A stretch of 8,700 nucleotides of DNA from Ruminococcus sp. UNK.MGS-30 (GTDB taxonomy: Bacteria > Bacillota > Clostridia > Oscillospirales > Ruminococcaceae). This document shows positions 1-6,471 of the stretch, in pieces; positions within the stretch are counted from its first letter, which is position 1, and the number at the start of each line of letters is the position of its first letter. A program made the position numbers and the translations under genes. The notes beneath the pieces are model-generated. The model had not been told where the DNA came from. It ran no database searches and worked only from the letters and a program-made list of their open reading frames with translations. The DNA is taken from the NCBI GenBank assembly GCA_000980705.1, contig LBCK01000014.1, forward strand, positions 1-8,700. Reading direction: 5' to 3'.

Positions 1-1
1 C

Positions 2-352
2 GGCTTGGTCGGCGGCTTTTTTACTGCCATTTTTGGCGGCTGGGACTCCGCTCTGGTGACACTGGTCGTCTTTATGGCAATCGACTTCTTCACCGGCATC
101 ATCACCGCCATGATGAAAAAGTCCAAACACACAGAAAGCGGCGGACTTTCTTCCAAAGCTGGCTGGTTCGGTCTGGCGAAAAAAGTCTGCACCTTGATGC
201 TGATCGTCGTTGCAGTTCGGATGGATATTCTGCTGAATACCAACTACATCCGGGATGCTGTTTGCATCAGCTTTTGCCTGAACGAACTGCTTTCCATCGT
301 GGAAAATACAAGTTTATGGGTGACTCCCCACAGTGTGGGGAGATGTCCGTAG
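2..352 (+). CDS. Phage holin (toxin-secretion/phage-lysis holin type), 5' partial and prematurely stopped
   Basis: The frame is open from the first bases. The TTG at 5 is probably internal, because a Gly codon in frame precedes it, so the true start lies left of the window. Visible residues form a hydrophobic segment with the GGWDSAL and DFFTGI motifs typical of small clostridial holins, then a basic stretch (MMKKSK), a second hydrophobic segment (CTLMLIVVAV) and a third ending in LNELLSIVEN. Holins of this family make pores in the cytoplasmic membrane and release the endolysin encoded next to them, here the amidase at 474. The frame enters a hairpin-rich insert at about 317 and stops at TAG 350-352, adding foreign residues after SLW. 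The expected hydrophilic tail resumes in the same frame at 377. The family call is firm; whether the shortened holin works is unknown. Confidence 0.8.
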   Translation, partial: GLVGGFFTAIFGGWDSALVTLVVFMAIDFFTGIITAMMKKSKHTESGGLSSKAGWFGLAKKVCTLMLIVVAVRMDILLNTNYIRDAVCISFCLNELLSIVENTSLWVTPHSVGRCP

Positions 353-376
353 GACAGAGGGGACGGGCTCCTGTCA
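317..376. repeat. Short hairpin-rich interspersed repeat (REP/MITE-like) inserted in the holin gene
   Basis: Three perfect small palindromes lie side by side. CTCCCCACA (324-332) pairs with TGTGGGGAG (334-342). TGTCC (344-348) pairs with GGACA (352-356). CTCCTG (368-373) pairs with CAGGAG (375-380), which reaches into the holin tail. The piece interrupts otherwise continuous holin coding sequence and keeps the frame, so its length is a multiple of three, about 57-60 bases. The exact ends cannot be fixed without an uninterrupted homologue. From memory, closely similar short GC-rich repeats are scattered through Faecalibacterium-like genomes; that is recollection, not a search. No second copy was noticed in this window. 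It encodes no transposase, so any movement would need factors supplied elsewhere. Confidence 0.7.
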
Positions 377-472
377 GGAGTTCCATATCCGCCCGCAATC
401 AAAAAAGCAATTGATGTTCTGCAAACGAAAATCGGCAGAACCGAAGAAACGACCGACAAGGAGGATAAGTAA
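377..472 (+). pseudogene. Detached C-terminal tail of the holin
   Basis: Codons 377-472 read GVPYPPAIKKAID, then a charged tail ending KEDK and a TAA at 470-472. This is what normally follows the SIVEN motif in these holins, and it is in the same frame as the upstream part. The stretch is therefore the displaced end of the same gene, cut off by the insert at about 317-376. It has no start codon or ribosome site of its own. The AGGAGG inside its last codons (459-464) serves the amidase start at 474. TAG readthrough would restore a full-length holin carrying about 20 extra residues, but nothing in the sequence specifically supports readthrough. Confidence 0.75.
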
Positions 473-473
473 T

Positions 474-1472
474 ATGGCGATTTTAAGACCAGATGCAACA
501 ACGACTCTGAATGGAGTGAGAATCAACGAGTATTTACTCACCAAACATAATCCCAACCGCATTGATATGCCCTCTGTTTCCATGGCAGGAAAAATCATCG
601 GTGTGACCGTCCACAATACGGACTGGATCACCGTAGCAAGCGGAACGACCCCTGCGGAACAGTACACAAGGGCGACGGTCAATAACAACATGAAGGATGT
701 GCGTGTCCACTACTATGTGGATAACGTGTGTGCGTGGCAGAATCTGCCCCACAGCCTGAGCGGCTGGCACGCTGCTGACGGCTCTGGGAACGGCAACAGA
801 AGAACCATTGCCATCGAGTGCATTATGTCCTCTGCGTACAATTCTACGGATAAGAAGTCGGAGGACAACTGTGCGAAACTTGCCGCAGCACTTCTGAAAC
901 AATATGGATTGGACATTAACCATCTCTACACGCATACACATTGGCTGAATGTTCGTGACGGACGAAATGGAACGATTGACCAGTTGAACACCATGTACAA
1001 TCGGTACAAGATGTGTCCGGCGTATATCTTGCCCCATTGGGCGACTTTCAAAGCAAAGGTACAGTCCTATTTGAAAGCTGGAACTTCCACTATTTCTGCA
1101 CCCTCCACAAAGCAGCTTTACCGGGTGAGAAAGTCTTGGGCAGATGCAAAGTCGCAGCTTGGTGCGTATTCCTCTTTGGAGAATGCGAAGAAAGTGTGCA
1201 AGACAGGCTATAGCGTTTTTGACAATTCAGGAAGAGTGGTATATGCCGTAGCTGAAAAGACATATGCAAAGGGGACGAAGATCATACTGAACAATGCCAC
1301 CCTGTATGCGTCCAGTATATCAAAAACCGGAACAAAGAAAAGCGGTACATTCTATCTCTATGATGGACAAGTGGTAAATGGCAGAATGCGTATCACAAAT
1401 TCTGCTACAAACTGCAGAAAAACACCTGTCGGAAGCTACGTCACTGGTTGGGTGAATCAGAAGGATATTTAA
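474..1472 (+). CDS. N-acetylmuramoyl-L-alanine amidase, phage endolysin (Amidase_2 type)
   Basis: This 332-residue enzyme is predicted to cut the bond between N-acetylmuramic acid and L-alanine in peptidoglycan during phage lysis. The catalytic domain (about residues 35-190) has the pattern VTVHNTD with zinc ligand H47, VHYYVD (78-83), GWHAADG (97-103), IAIEC with E115, THTHW (H154 or H156) and MCP with C181. Together these match the His-His-Cys zinc site of amidase family 2. Residues 216 to about 262 (YRVRKSWADAKSQLGAYSSLENAKKVC) look like a SPOR-like repeat, and about 265-332 like an SH3-type wall-binding segment. ATG 474 is chosen over an upstream frame extension because AGGAGG at 459-464 is well placed and the extension runs through the holin remnant and insert. 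No signal peptide is seen, so export should depend on the holin. Confidence 0.93.
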   Translation: MAILRPDATTTLNGVRINEYLLTKHNPNRIDMPSVSMAGKIIGVTVHNTDWITVASGTTPAEQYTRATVNNNMKDVRVHYYVDNVCAWQNLPHSLSGWHAADGSGNGNRRTIAIECIMSSAYNSTDKKSEDNCAKLAAALLKQYGLDINHLYTHTHWLNVRDGRNGTIDQLNTMYNRYKMCPAYILPHWATFKAKVQSYLKAGTSTISAPSTKQLYRVRKSWADAKSQLGAYSSLENAKKVCKTGYSVFDNSGRVVYAVAEKTYAKGTKIILNNATLYASSISKTGTKKSGTFYLYDGQVVNGRMRITNSATNCRKTPVGSYVTGWVNQKDI

Positions 1473-1476
1473 TGCT

Positions 1477-1520
1477 ATGCCCCTTCTGGGAGAATTTTCT
1501 CTCGGAAGGGGCATTTTCTT
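1477..1520 (+). terminator. Intrinsic terminator after the lysis genes
   Basis: ATGCCCCTTC (1477-1486) pairs perfectly with GAAGGGGCAT (1505-1514) across an 18-base loop, followed by TTTTCTTTT. It starts five bases after the amidase stop codon and separates the lysis operon from the recombinase module. Confidence 0.9.
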
Positions 1521-1541
1521 TTGCTAAAATCCAAAAAAGTG

Positions 1542-1598
1542 TCCTATTGATTGTGAAAAATCCGGAGGGGGTTGACTTTTCCGGCTGTCAATAGGAGG
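1542..1598 (+). promoter_or_regulatory. Nested inverted-repeat leader overlapping the ribosome site of the SHOCT-like gene
   Basis: An outer perfect 9-base stem pairs TCCTATTGA (1542-1550) with TCAATAGGA (1588-1596). Inside it, CCGGAGGGG (1562-1570) can pair as RNA with CTTTTCCGG (1576-1584), using three G-U pairs and a five-base loop. The right outer arm covers the first bases of the AGGAGG ribosome site (1593-1598) of the gene at 1606, so folding could reduce translation of the whole coupled module. As DNA, a roughly 55-bp dyad next to serine recombinase genes could instead be a recombinase binding or attachment site. The pairing is seen; both roles are inference. No convincing -35/-10 pair was found in 1521-1605. 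Confidence 0.5.
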
Positions 1599-1605
1599 TG
1601 TCCAT

Positions 1606-1797
1606 ATGGATCAGCAGAAAATCATGGATGAGATCGAATACTACAAGGCACAGGCAATCACGGAACTGCTCTATACCAGCGGGAAGATTACATTTGACGA
1701 ATATGACAAATTAACCGATCTGAACCGGAAAACATTCTCTCCCCTATATGCAGACTTATTGCCGAAACCACTTGAAAAATCATCGAATCAGAGTTAA
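1606..1797 (+). CDS. Small SHOCT-like protein at the head of the recombinase module
   Basis: The gene encodes 63 residues with no membrane segment. The core, ITELLYTSGKITFDEYDKL (about 19-37), fits the SHOCT short-domain pattern: a helix, a glycine turn (SGKIT), then F-x-E-Y-x-K-L. The start ATG 1606 follows AGGAGG at 1593-1598. The stop is 28 bases before the first recombinase, which has its own AAGGAGGG site at 1812-1819, so the two are probably co-transcribed. SHOCT domains occur in many small bacterial proteins and are thought to mediate oligomerisation or nucleic-acid contact. By position, this one could be an accessory or directionality factor for the recombinases. That is inference; its function is unknown. 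Confidence 0.75.
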   Translation: MDQQKIMDEIEYYKAQAITELLYTSGKITFDEYDKLTDLNRKTFSPLYADLLPKPLEKSSNQS

Positions 1798-1825
1798 GAT
1801 ACGATACTGACAAGGAGGGAAAGCG

Positions 1826-3376
1826 ATGACAGTCAGAACCATTGAGGCACAGCCAGCTGAGAAAAAGAAACTCCGTGTGGCTGCCTACTGCCGTGTCAGT
1901 ACGGATAACAACGACCAGCGGGAAAGTCTGGAAACGCAGAAGGCACATTATGAAGCGTGGATCAGGCTGCATTCCGACTGGGAGTACGCTGGCGTATTCT
2001 ATGATTTCGGCATCACTGGCACAAAGACAGATATTCGTGACGGCTTACAGGCACTGCTATACGAGTGCCGCATCGGTCGAATCGACTATGTGCTGACGAA
2101 ATCCGTCAGCCGGTTCTCCCGCAACACCACGGACTGCCTTGAACTGGTGCGTGAGCTGCTTTCTTACAAGGTACCTATTTACTTTGAAAAAGAGAATCTG
2201 GATACCGGAAGTATGGAAACAGAGCTTGTGCTTGCAATCCTGAGCAGTCTGGCACAGGAGGAATCCGAGTCCATTTCCAAAAATGTAAAGTGGGGCAACC
2301 AGAAACGCATCAAAAACGGCAGGTACAGAGCAGGAACAGCGCCTTACGGCTACACCTTCGACAGTGACGGAAACTATACGATCATTCCGGATGAAGCAGG
2401 CATTGTCCGCTTCATTTTCAAGTCCGTTGTTTCCGGCACGGGAACGCATAAGATCTGCAAAGAACTGGACAGGCGGTGTGTGCCGACGCGTAAAGGCGGC
2501 AAGTGGAGTACCACAACGGTCATGGGCATTCTGAATAATGAGAAATATGTCGGTGATGTCCGCTACAACAAGACCTATACGGACGACAGCTTTCGCAGGC
2601 ACAGGAACAAGGGCGACGTGGAAAGCCCGGAAGTGAAAGATCATCATAAGGCAATCATTAGCCGGGAGCTATACGCAACAACACATGATGTTCTGGAACA
2701 GCGGCTCAGGGAACGCGGTATCCGGCGCGAGGATGAAAAGTACCAGCGACGGTATGCTTTCAGCAGCAAAATCATCTGCGGTGCGTGCGGCAGCACATTC
2801 AAGCGTCAGGTAATCTCCAGCGGAATCAGCTGGTGCTGCAAGAAGCACATTGCGGATAAGGATAGCTGCTCGATGAAATTTATCCATGAGGAGGCATTCC
2901 AGTCCGCTTTCACCACGATGCTGAACAAGCTCATATTCACCCGAAAGATACTGTTCCGCCCGTATTACAATGCCCTGCGTGTGGCAGGCAGCGATGAAAA
3001 TCTCCAGCGTATCATGTGTCTGAAAGCGAGCATCCAGAAAAACAACGACCGAAAATGCGAGTTGAAAAAGCTCCGGGTAAAGAGCATCATTGACGCAGTG
3101 ATGTACAATCAGGAACTGAACCGCATGGAAAAGCAGAACGAGGAATCCCGCAGAGAGATCCAGAGCCTTGGCAATATTGAGTCCGGTCTGATGCTGCGGG
3201 AAACCGAAAAACTGCTGCATTTTTTGGAAGCAGCGGATATGTTGGACGCTTACAACGAGGAGTTATTCACTTCTTTTGTTGACAGCATCATCGTTTACAA
3301 CAGAAACAGCGTCGGCTTCAAGCTGAAATGCGGACTAACATTGAGGGAGGCACTATGTACGGATACAAAATCATAA
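1826..3376 (+). CDS. Large serine recombinase 1 (full length)
   Basis: This is a 516-residue site-specific recombinase of the large serine family, which cuts all four strands through phosphoserine links to integrate or excise DNA. The N-terminal resolvase domain (about 16-150) has AYCRVSTDN with catalytic S25 and the SVSRFSRN arginine motif. The Recombinase DNA-binding domain (about 168-270) starts at APYGYTFD and contains the ILNNEKYVGD motif. A zinc-ribbon-like segment has C318-x2-C321, C337/C338 and C348. A charged region from about 380 to 450 is likely coiled coil. All expected parts are present, so it should be catalytically competent. ATG 1826 is supported by AAGGAGGG at 1812-1819. The last 22 bases overlap the next gene's start. 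It is the first of three recombinase-related genes in one operon. Confidence 0.93.
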   Translation: MTVRTIEAQPAEKKKLRVAAYCRVSTDNNDQRESLETQKAHYEAWIRLHSDWEYAGVFYDFGITGTKTDIRDGLQALLYECRIGRIDYVLTKSVSRFSRNTTDCLELVRELLSYKVPIYFEKENLDTGSMETELVLAILSSLAQEESESISKNVKWGNQKRIKNGRYRAGTAPYGYTFDSDGNYTIIPDEAGIVRFIFKSVVSGTGTHKICKELDRRCVPTRKGGKWSTTTVMGILNNEKYVGDVRYNKTYTDDSFRRHRNKGDVESPEVKDHHKAIISRELYATTHDVLEQRLRERGIRREDEKYQRRYAFSSKIICGACGSTFKRQVISSGISWCCKKHIADKDSCSMKFIHEEAFQSAFTTMLNKLIFTRKILFRPYYNALRVAGSDENLQRIMCLKASIQKNNDRKCELKKLRVKSIIDAVMYNQELNRMEKQNEESRREIQSLGNIESGLMLRETEKLLHFLEAADMLDAYNEELFTSFVDSIIVYNRNSVGFKLKCGLTLREALCTDTKS

Positions 3377-3747
3377 ACGGCAAAGCCGTCATCGATGAAC
3401 AGGAAGCCGGCGTCATCGTCAACATTTTCAACGGCTATGTTTCCGGGCTGAGCATGAAGGCGGCTGCGGCGAATGCGGGCGTTCTCATGCAGCACAGCAC
3501 TGTCAAGAGAATCCTGATGCAGAACATCTACATCGGCACCGACTACTACCCTGCGATTATCAGCCGGGAGACATTTGCAAAAGCAAACGGCATAAGAATC
3601 CATCGTGCGAATCAGCACAGCCATGAAAAGCGGTATACCGCACCGCCGATTCACAAAGTGTTCGACCTGACTGAGGCGGAAACGCATTTTAACGATCCGG
3701 TGCAGCAAGCCGAATACATATATCGTCTGATAGAGGTGAAATCATGA
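3355..3747 (+). CDS. Recombinase-domain-only protein (no catalytic domain)
   Basis: The protein has 130 residues. It begins at MYGYKIINGKAVIDEQEAG and runs through IFNGYVSGLSMKAAAANAG, RILMQNIYIGTDYYPAIISRETF, aligning with the start and body of the Recombinase domain (PF07508 type). It has no resolvase domain, no catalytic serine motif and no zinc cysteines. The start ATG 3355 is chosen over the in-frame ATG at 3328 because GGGAGG at 3345-3350 is well placed and the domain begins exactly there. It overlaps recombinase 1 by 22 bases and recombinase 2 by ATGA (3744-3747), so all three are probably translationally coupled. A clean domain boundary, its own ribosome site and an intact frame argue against a decayed fragment. 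A DNA-binding or partner-modulating subunit is inferred. Confidence 0.8.
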   Translation: MYGYKIINGKAVIDEQEAGVIVNIFNGYVSGLSMKAAAANAGVLMQHSTVKRILMQNIYIGTDYYPAIISRETFAKANGIRIHRANQHSHEKRYTAPPIHKVFDLTEAETHFNDPVQQAEYIYRLIEVKS

Positions 3748-5300
3748 AAAACATGACCGTCATTCCGTCGAAACCGCAGAAAGGCAATTCGGCGGCGAAA
3801 GAAGAAGTACAGCGTCTGCGGGTAGCAGCATACTGCCGTGTCAGCACAGACAACGAGGAACAGGCATCCAGCTATGAGGCACAGATTCAGCATTATGAGG
3901 AATTTATCAAGACGAATCCGGAGTGGGAATTTGTCGGAGTGTACGCTGATGAAGGTATCAGTGCGACCTCAACCAAAAACAGAGAGCAGTTCAACGCTAT
4001 GATCGAGGACTGCAAGGCAGGAAAAATCGACATGATCTTCACGAAATCAATTAGCCGATTTGCCCGCAATACGCTGGACTGTCTGAAATATATCCGCCTG
4101 CTGAAGGAGATCAACATTCCGGTTTTCTTTGAAAAGGAGTCCATCAACACGATGGATGCAAAGGGCGAAGTCCTGATTACCATTATGGCATCGCTGGCAC
4201 AGCAGGAATCAGAATCTCTCAGCAAGAATACGAAAATGGGAATCCAGTACCGTTTCCAGCAGGGAAAAGTGATGGTCAATACACGAAACTTCCTCGGCTA
4301 TGACAAGGACGAGGAGGGGCATCTGATTATCAATCCGGTGGAGGCGGAGATCGTCAAGCGCATTTTCCGGGAGTATCTGGAGGGTGCAAGCTGTATGAAA
4401 ATCGCCAGAGGGCTGGAACGTGACGGCATTCGCACTGCACGGGACAATCCACGCTGGCACGACAGCACTGTCCGCAAAATACTGGAGAACGAGAAGTATA
4501 TGGGCGATGCACTCCTGCAAAAGACCTACACCATTGACTTTCTGAATAAGAAACGGGGCAAGAACAACGGCACACTGCCGCAGTACTACATTGAGGACGA
4601 CCACGAAGCGATCATCCCGAAGGATATATTCATGAGAGTGCAGGAGGAAATGGTGCGGCGGTCATCCGAGCGTGATCTGAACGGAAGGCGGCAGGGATTC
4701 AGCGCAAACCACGCCTTCTCGCACATGGTGACCTGCGAGTGCTGTGGTGAGCATTTCCGCAGGCTGCACTGGAACAACCGGGGCAAGAAAACAATCGTCT
4801 GGCGGTGCAAGACCAGACTGGAGGACAAAACACGCTGCTCGGCACGGACGGTCAGCGAGGATGAACTGCAACAAGGGTTTATTGACGCGGTCAATGAAAT
4901 GCTCGGCAACAGCGACGAATACCTGAAAAAGCTGAAAAGCAATCTGAAAACTGCGATCAGCCTTGCTAATCCGCAGTCAGCGGAAGCCCTTGCGGAAAGG
5001 ATGCGGCAATTGCAGCAGGAGCTGATCGACCGGACGGAAAGCGGCACGAACTACGACGATCTGGCAGAAGAAATCCTGCGCCTGCGGGAACTTCAGGAAC
5101 AGACAGCAATGGACGACAACGCAAAAACTGAACACAAGAAGCGTATCCGGGAACTGCTGAAATTTATAGAACGGCAGAAGAGCAAGGTTTTAGTGTTTGA
5201 CGGCAGTCTTGTAAAGAAGCTGCTTGAAAAAGTGACTGTGTACGATGACTATTTGGAGTTCCGGTTCAAATCAGGTGTAACGGTCAGCGTGGAAAAGTAG
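3744..5300 (+). CDS. Large serine recombinase 2 (full length)
   Basis: This is a 518-residue large serine recombinase. The resolvase domain (about 25-160) has AAYCRVSTDN with catalytic S34 and the SISRFARN motif. The Recombinase domain (about 175-275) includes NPVEAEIVKRIFREYLEG and KILENEKYMGDA. A zinc-ribbon-like segment has C331-x-C333-C334, C355 and C365. A long charged coiled-coil-like region spans about 390-480, ending in a short hydrophobic C-terminal stretch (VYDDYLEFRFKSGVTV). It resembles recombinase 1 in layout but is clearly divergent in sequence, so it is not a recent duplicate. Its ATG lies in the stop of the preceding gene (ATGA), with GAGGTG at 3733-3738 as ribosome site. It is the last gene before a strong terminator. 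It may act with recombinase 1 as a hetero-oligomer or on a different site; the sequence cannot say which. Confidence 0.93.
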   Translation: MKNMTVIPSKPQKGNSAAKEEVQRLRVAAYCRVSTDNEEQASSYEAQIQHYEEFIKTNPEWEFVGVYADEGISATSTKNREQFNAMIEDCKAGKIDMIFTKSISRFARNTLDCLKYIRLLKEINIPVFFEKESINTMDAKGEVLITIMASLAQQESESLSKNTKMGIQYRFQQGKVMVNTRNFLGYDKDEEGHLIINPVEAEIVKRIFREYLEGASCMKIARGLERDGIRTARDNPRWHDSTVRKILENEKYMGDALLQKTYTIDFLNKKRGKNNGTLPQYYIEDDHEAIIPKDIFMRVQEEMVRRSSERDLNGRRQGFSANHAFSHMVTCECCGEHFRRLHWNNRGKKTIVWRCKTRLEDKTRCSARTVSEDELQQGFIDAVNEMLGNSDEYLKKLKSNLKTAISLANPQSAEALAERMRQLQQELIDRTESGTNYDDLAEEILRLRELQEQTAMDDNAKTEHKKRIRELLKFIERQKSKVLVFDGSLVKKLLEKVTVYDDYLEFRFKSGVTVSVEK

Positions 5301-5321
5301 AAAAGTGAATATAATTATACG

Positions 5322-5379
5322 ATCCCCCTCATCAGGTAGAAAGCTAAGACTTCTTGCTTGGTGAGGGGGATTTTTTGTT
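5322..5379 (+). terminator. Intrinsic terminator closing the recombinase operon
   Basis: ATCCCCCTCA (5322-5331) pairs perfectly with TGAGGGGGAT (5362-5371), followed by TTTTTGTTTTA. The 30-base loop contains a further AAGC/GCTT pair. On the - strand the bases after the stem are not T-rich, so it should work mainly for + strand transcripts. The last bases meet the 3' end of the convergent gene at 5380. Confidence 0.88.
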
Positions 5380-6114
5380 TTATGTGAGGGCTTTAATTTT
5401 ATCGCTCAATTCTTCAAGCACTTTGTATGTAAAGTGAACTTGTCCATAGTCTTTTTGAACGTCTGTATCATGCTGTAATGGATTGCAGTGGTTCTTGGCA
5501 TCATATAATTCCTCGATAAAGTCTCTGGGAAGTAGCGCACAACTCTTGCAGACAGTGATGTTGTCATCAAGCTTTTCCTTGATAAATGAGTCACCTTTCC
5601 AGTGAGTTATAATGCACTTTACACCCTTTTCTAGGCCTATGCGGATGTCATGAAGTGCATAGCCAAATTCACCGTTCTTCATTTGCCCATGGGCTTTCTT
5701 CAGAATATCCTCGATTTTTTGAAGTTCTTCATTGTAGTAATCAAAGGATTTTCCACCGCGATCTAAGCCCTCGGAATTATATCCAGACTTGTAGTATCCC
5801 TGGCGGTCTTTTCCGGAACGGTCATAGCCATCTCTGTCAAAGCCATTCCTGTTATACCCTTCTCGGTCAACTCCAAATCTGTTAAAGCCCGATTTGTCGA
5901 AGCCCTCGTGATCATACCCTTCGCAATCGAAGCCATCCCTGTCAAATCCTTTTCGATCAAGGCCGTCTTTGTCGTAGCCGTCACGACCATACCCATCTTT
6001 GTCGAATCCATGTTTGTTATAACCGTCTTTATCGTAAAGAAGATTATTATACACATATGTTCCGCCAGCCGCAAGAGCAGCCACTGCTAAACCAATTAGA
6101 GTTTTTTTAATCAT
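5380..6114 (-). CDS. Membrane-anchored protein with 19 D-x-x-G pentapeptide repeats and a DUF4145/HEPN-like C-terminus
   Basis: The protein has 244 residues. Residues 1-26 are a short basic start (MIKK) and a hydrophobic segment (LIGLAVAALAAGG), either a membrane anchor or an uncleaved signal; there is no clear lipobox. Residues 27-121 are 19 consecutive five-residue units of the form aromatic-D-x-x-G, for example YDKDG and FDRDG, with charge alternating in the middle positions. Residues 125-244 are helical, with ALHDIRIGLEKGVKC, ALLPRDFIEELYDAKNHC and NPLQHD (211-216), a pattern like DUF4145/HEPN-fold domains. The ribonuclease motif R-x4-6-H of active HEPN enzymes is absent. C189-x2-C192 with H209/C210 could bind metal. 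AGGAGA at 6119-6124 supports ATG 6114. It follows the 6471 gene by 27 bases and is probably the last gene of that operon. Its function is unknown. Confidence 0.78.
   Translation of the reverse strand: MIKKTLIGLAVAALAAGGTYVYNNLLYDKDGYNKHGFDKDGYGRDGYDKDGLDRKGFDRDGFDCEGYDHEGFDKSGFNRFGVDREGYNRNGFDRDGYDRSGKDRQGYYKSGYNSEGLDRGGKSFDYYNEELQKIEDILKKAHGQMKNGEFGYALHDIRIGLEKGVKCIITHWKGDSFIKEKLDDNITVCKSCALLPRDFIEELYDAKNHCNPLQHDTDVQKDYGQVHFTYKVLEELSDKIKALT
5752..6036 (-). repeat. Tandem 15-bp repeat array encoding D-x-x-G units
   Basis: Nineteen in-frame 15-base units encode the five-residue repeats of the 5380-6114 protein. The bases vary between units while the D and G positions and the aromatic first position are mostly kept (exceptions include L, V and K at position one). 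This points to selection on protein sequence rather than very recent slippage. The protein repeats are evident by eye. Confidence 0.85.
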
Positions 6115-6141
6115 GAGATCTCCTTTCTGTGAATACGAAAC

Positions 6142-6471
6142 TCACTTTCTACCCGGCTTAAACTTAGCACTGTAAGCCCTTACTTCATCATCATCAATAA
6201 GCCAGCCATATTTCTGAAGAAATGCCAACTTTTGATCATCAGTGTCGAAATGCTCTTCTTCACGTTTCCCAAGAATTCGCTCGTTTTCCTTGCTGTTAAA
6301 AAAGCGTTCCGATTGACCTTGCCGATATGATACAGGGATACCGTTTTTAATATACTTTCCGCAGAAAACACTTTTGTACCCACGGTATTCTCGCTCATCG
6401 CCGACCATACCATCAAGATTACCACTTGCAAGCTTGGCAAGAAGCCCTTTTTCTTCTGCAGTTCTTCTCAT
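6142..6471 (-). CDS. Unrecognised 109-residue hypothetical protein
   Basis: The protein is soluble and highly charged, with no membrane segment. It begins MRRTAEEKGLLAKLASGN and contains RGYKSVFCGKYIKNGIPVSYRQG, then an acidic C-terminal half with YGWLIDDDEVRAY and a basic tail (KFKPGRK). I do not recognise a family. ATG 6471 is preferred to the in-frame GTG at 6480 because the ribosome site GGGAG (about 6482-6486) is about ten bases from the ATG but almost touches the GTG. The ATG also overlaps the stop of the preceding frame as ATGA (6468-6471), a typical coupled junction. It is followed 27 bases on by the D-x-x-G repeat gene, and the three genes probably form one unit. Confidence 0.7.
   Translation of the reverse strand: MRRTAEEKGLLAKLASGNLDGMVGDEREYRGYKSVFCGKYIKNGIPVSYRQGQSERFFNSKENERILGKREEEHFDTDDQKLAFLQKYGWLIDDDEVRAYSAKFKPGRK

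Noticed and set aside
333..473. Extension of the amidase upstream to an ATG at 333
   Set aside because: The extra residues come from the inserted repeat and an off-frame reading of the holin tail. ATG 474 has a strong AGGAGG and begins the natural protein.
534..1037. Long antisense frame within the amidase gene
   Set aside because: It shadows a clearly conserved enzyme, has no ribosome site and shows no recognisable domain. The same applies to antisense frames in the recombinases (2057-2647, 2669-3220, 4586-5047).
1572..1608. TTGACT at 1572-1577 as a -35 box for the recombinase operon
   Set aside because: No -10-like hexamer lies at a workable distance. It sits inside the inner hairpin.
3328..3354. 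In-frame ATG at 3328 as start of the short recombinase protein
   Set aside because: It lies within recombinase 1 without a ribosome site, while ATG 3355 has GGGAGG upstream and coincides with the domain start.
1826..5300. The three recombinase genes as one gene split by frameshifts
   Set aside because: Each full-length member has its own complete resolvase, recombinase and zinc segments and its own ribosome site. The middle gene starts at a domain boundary.
5752..6036. CRISPR-like array
   Set aside because: The 15-base units are contiguous, in frame and degenerate, with no spacers. They are protein-coding repeats.
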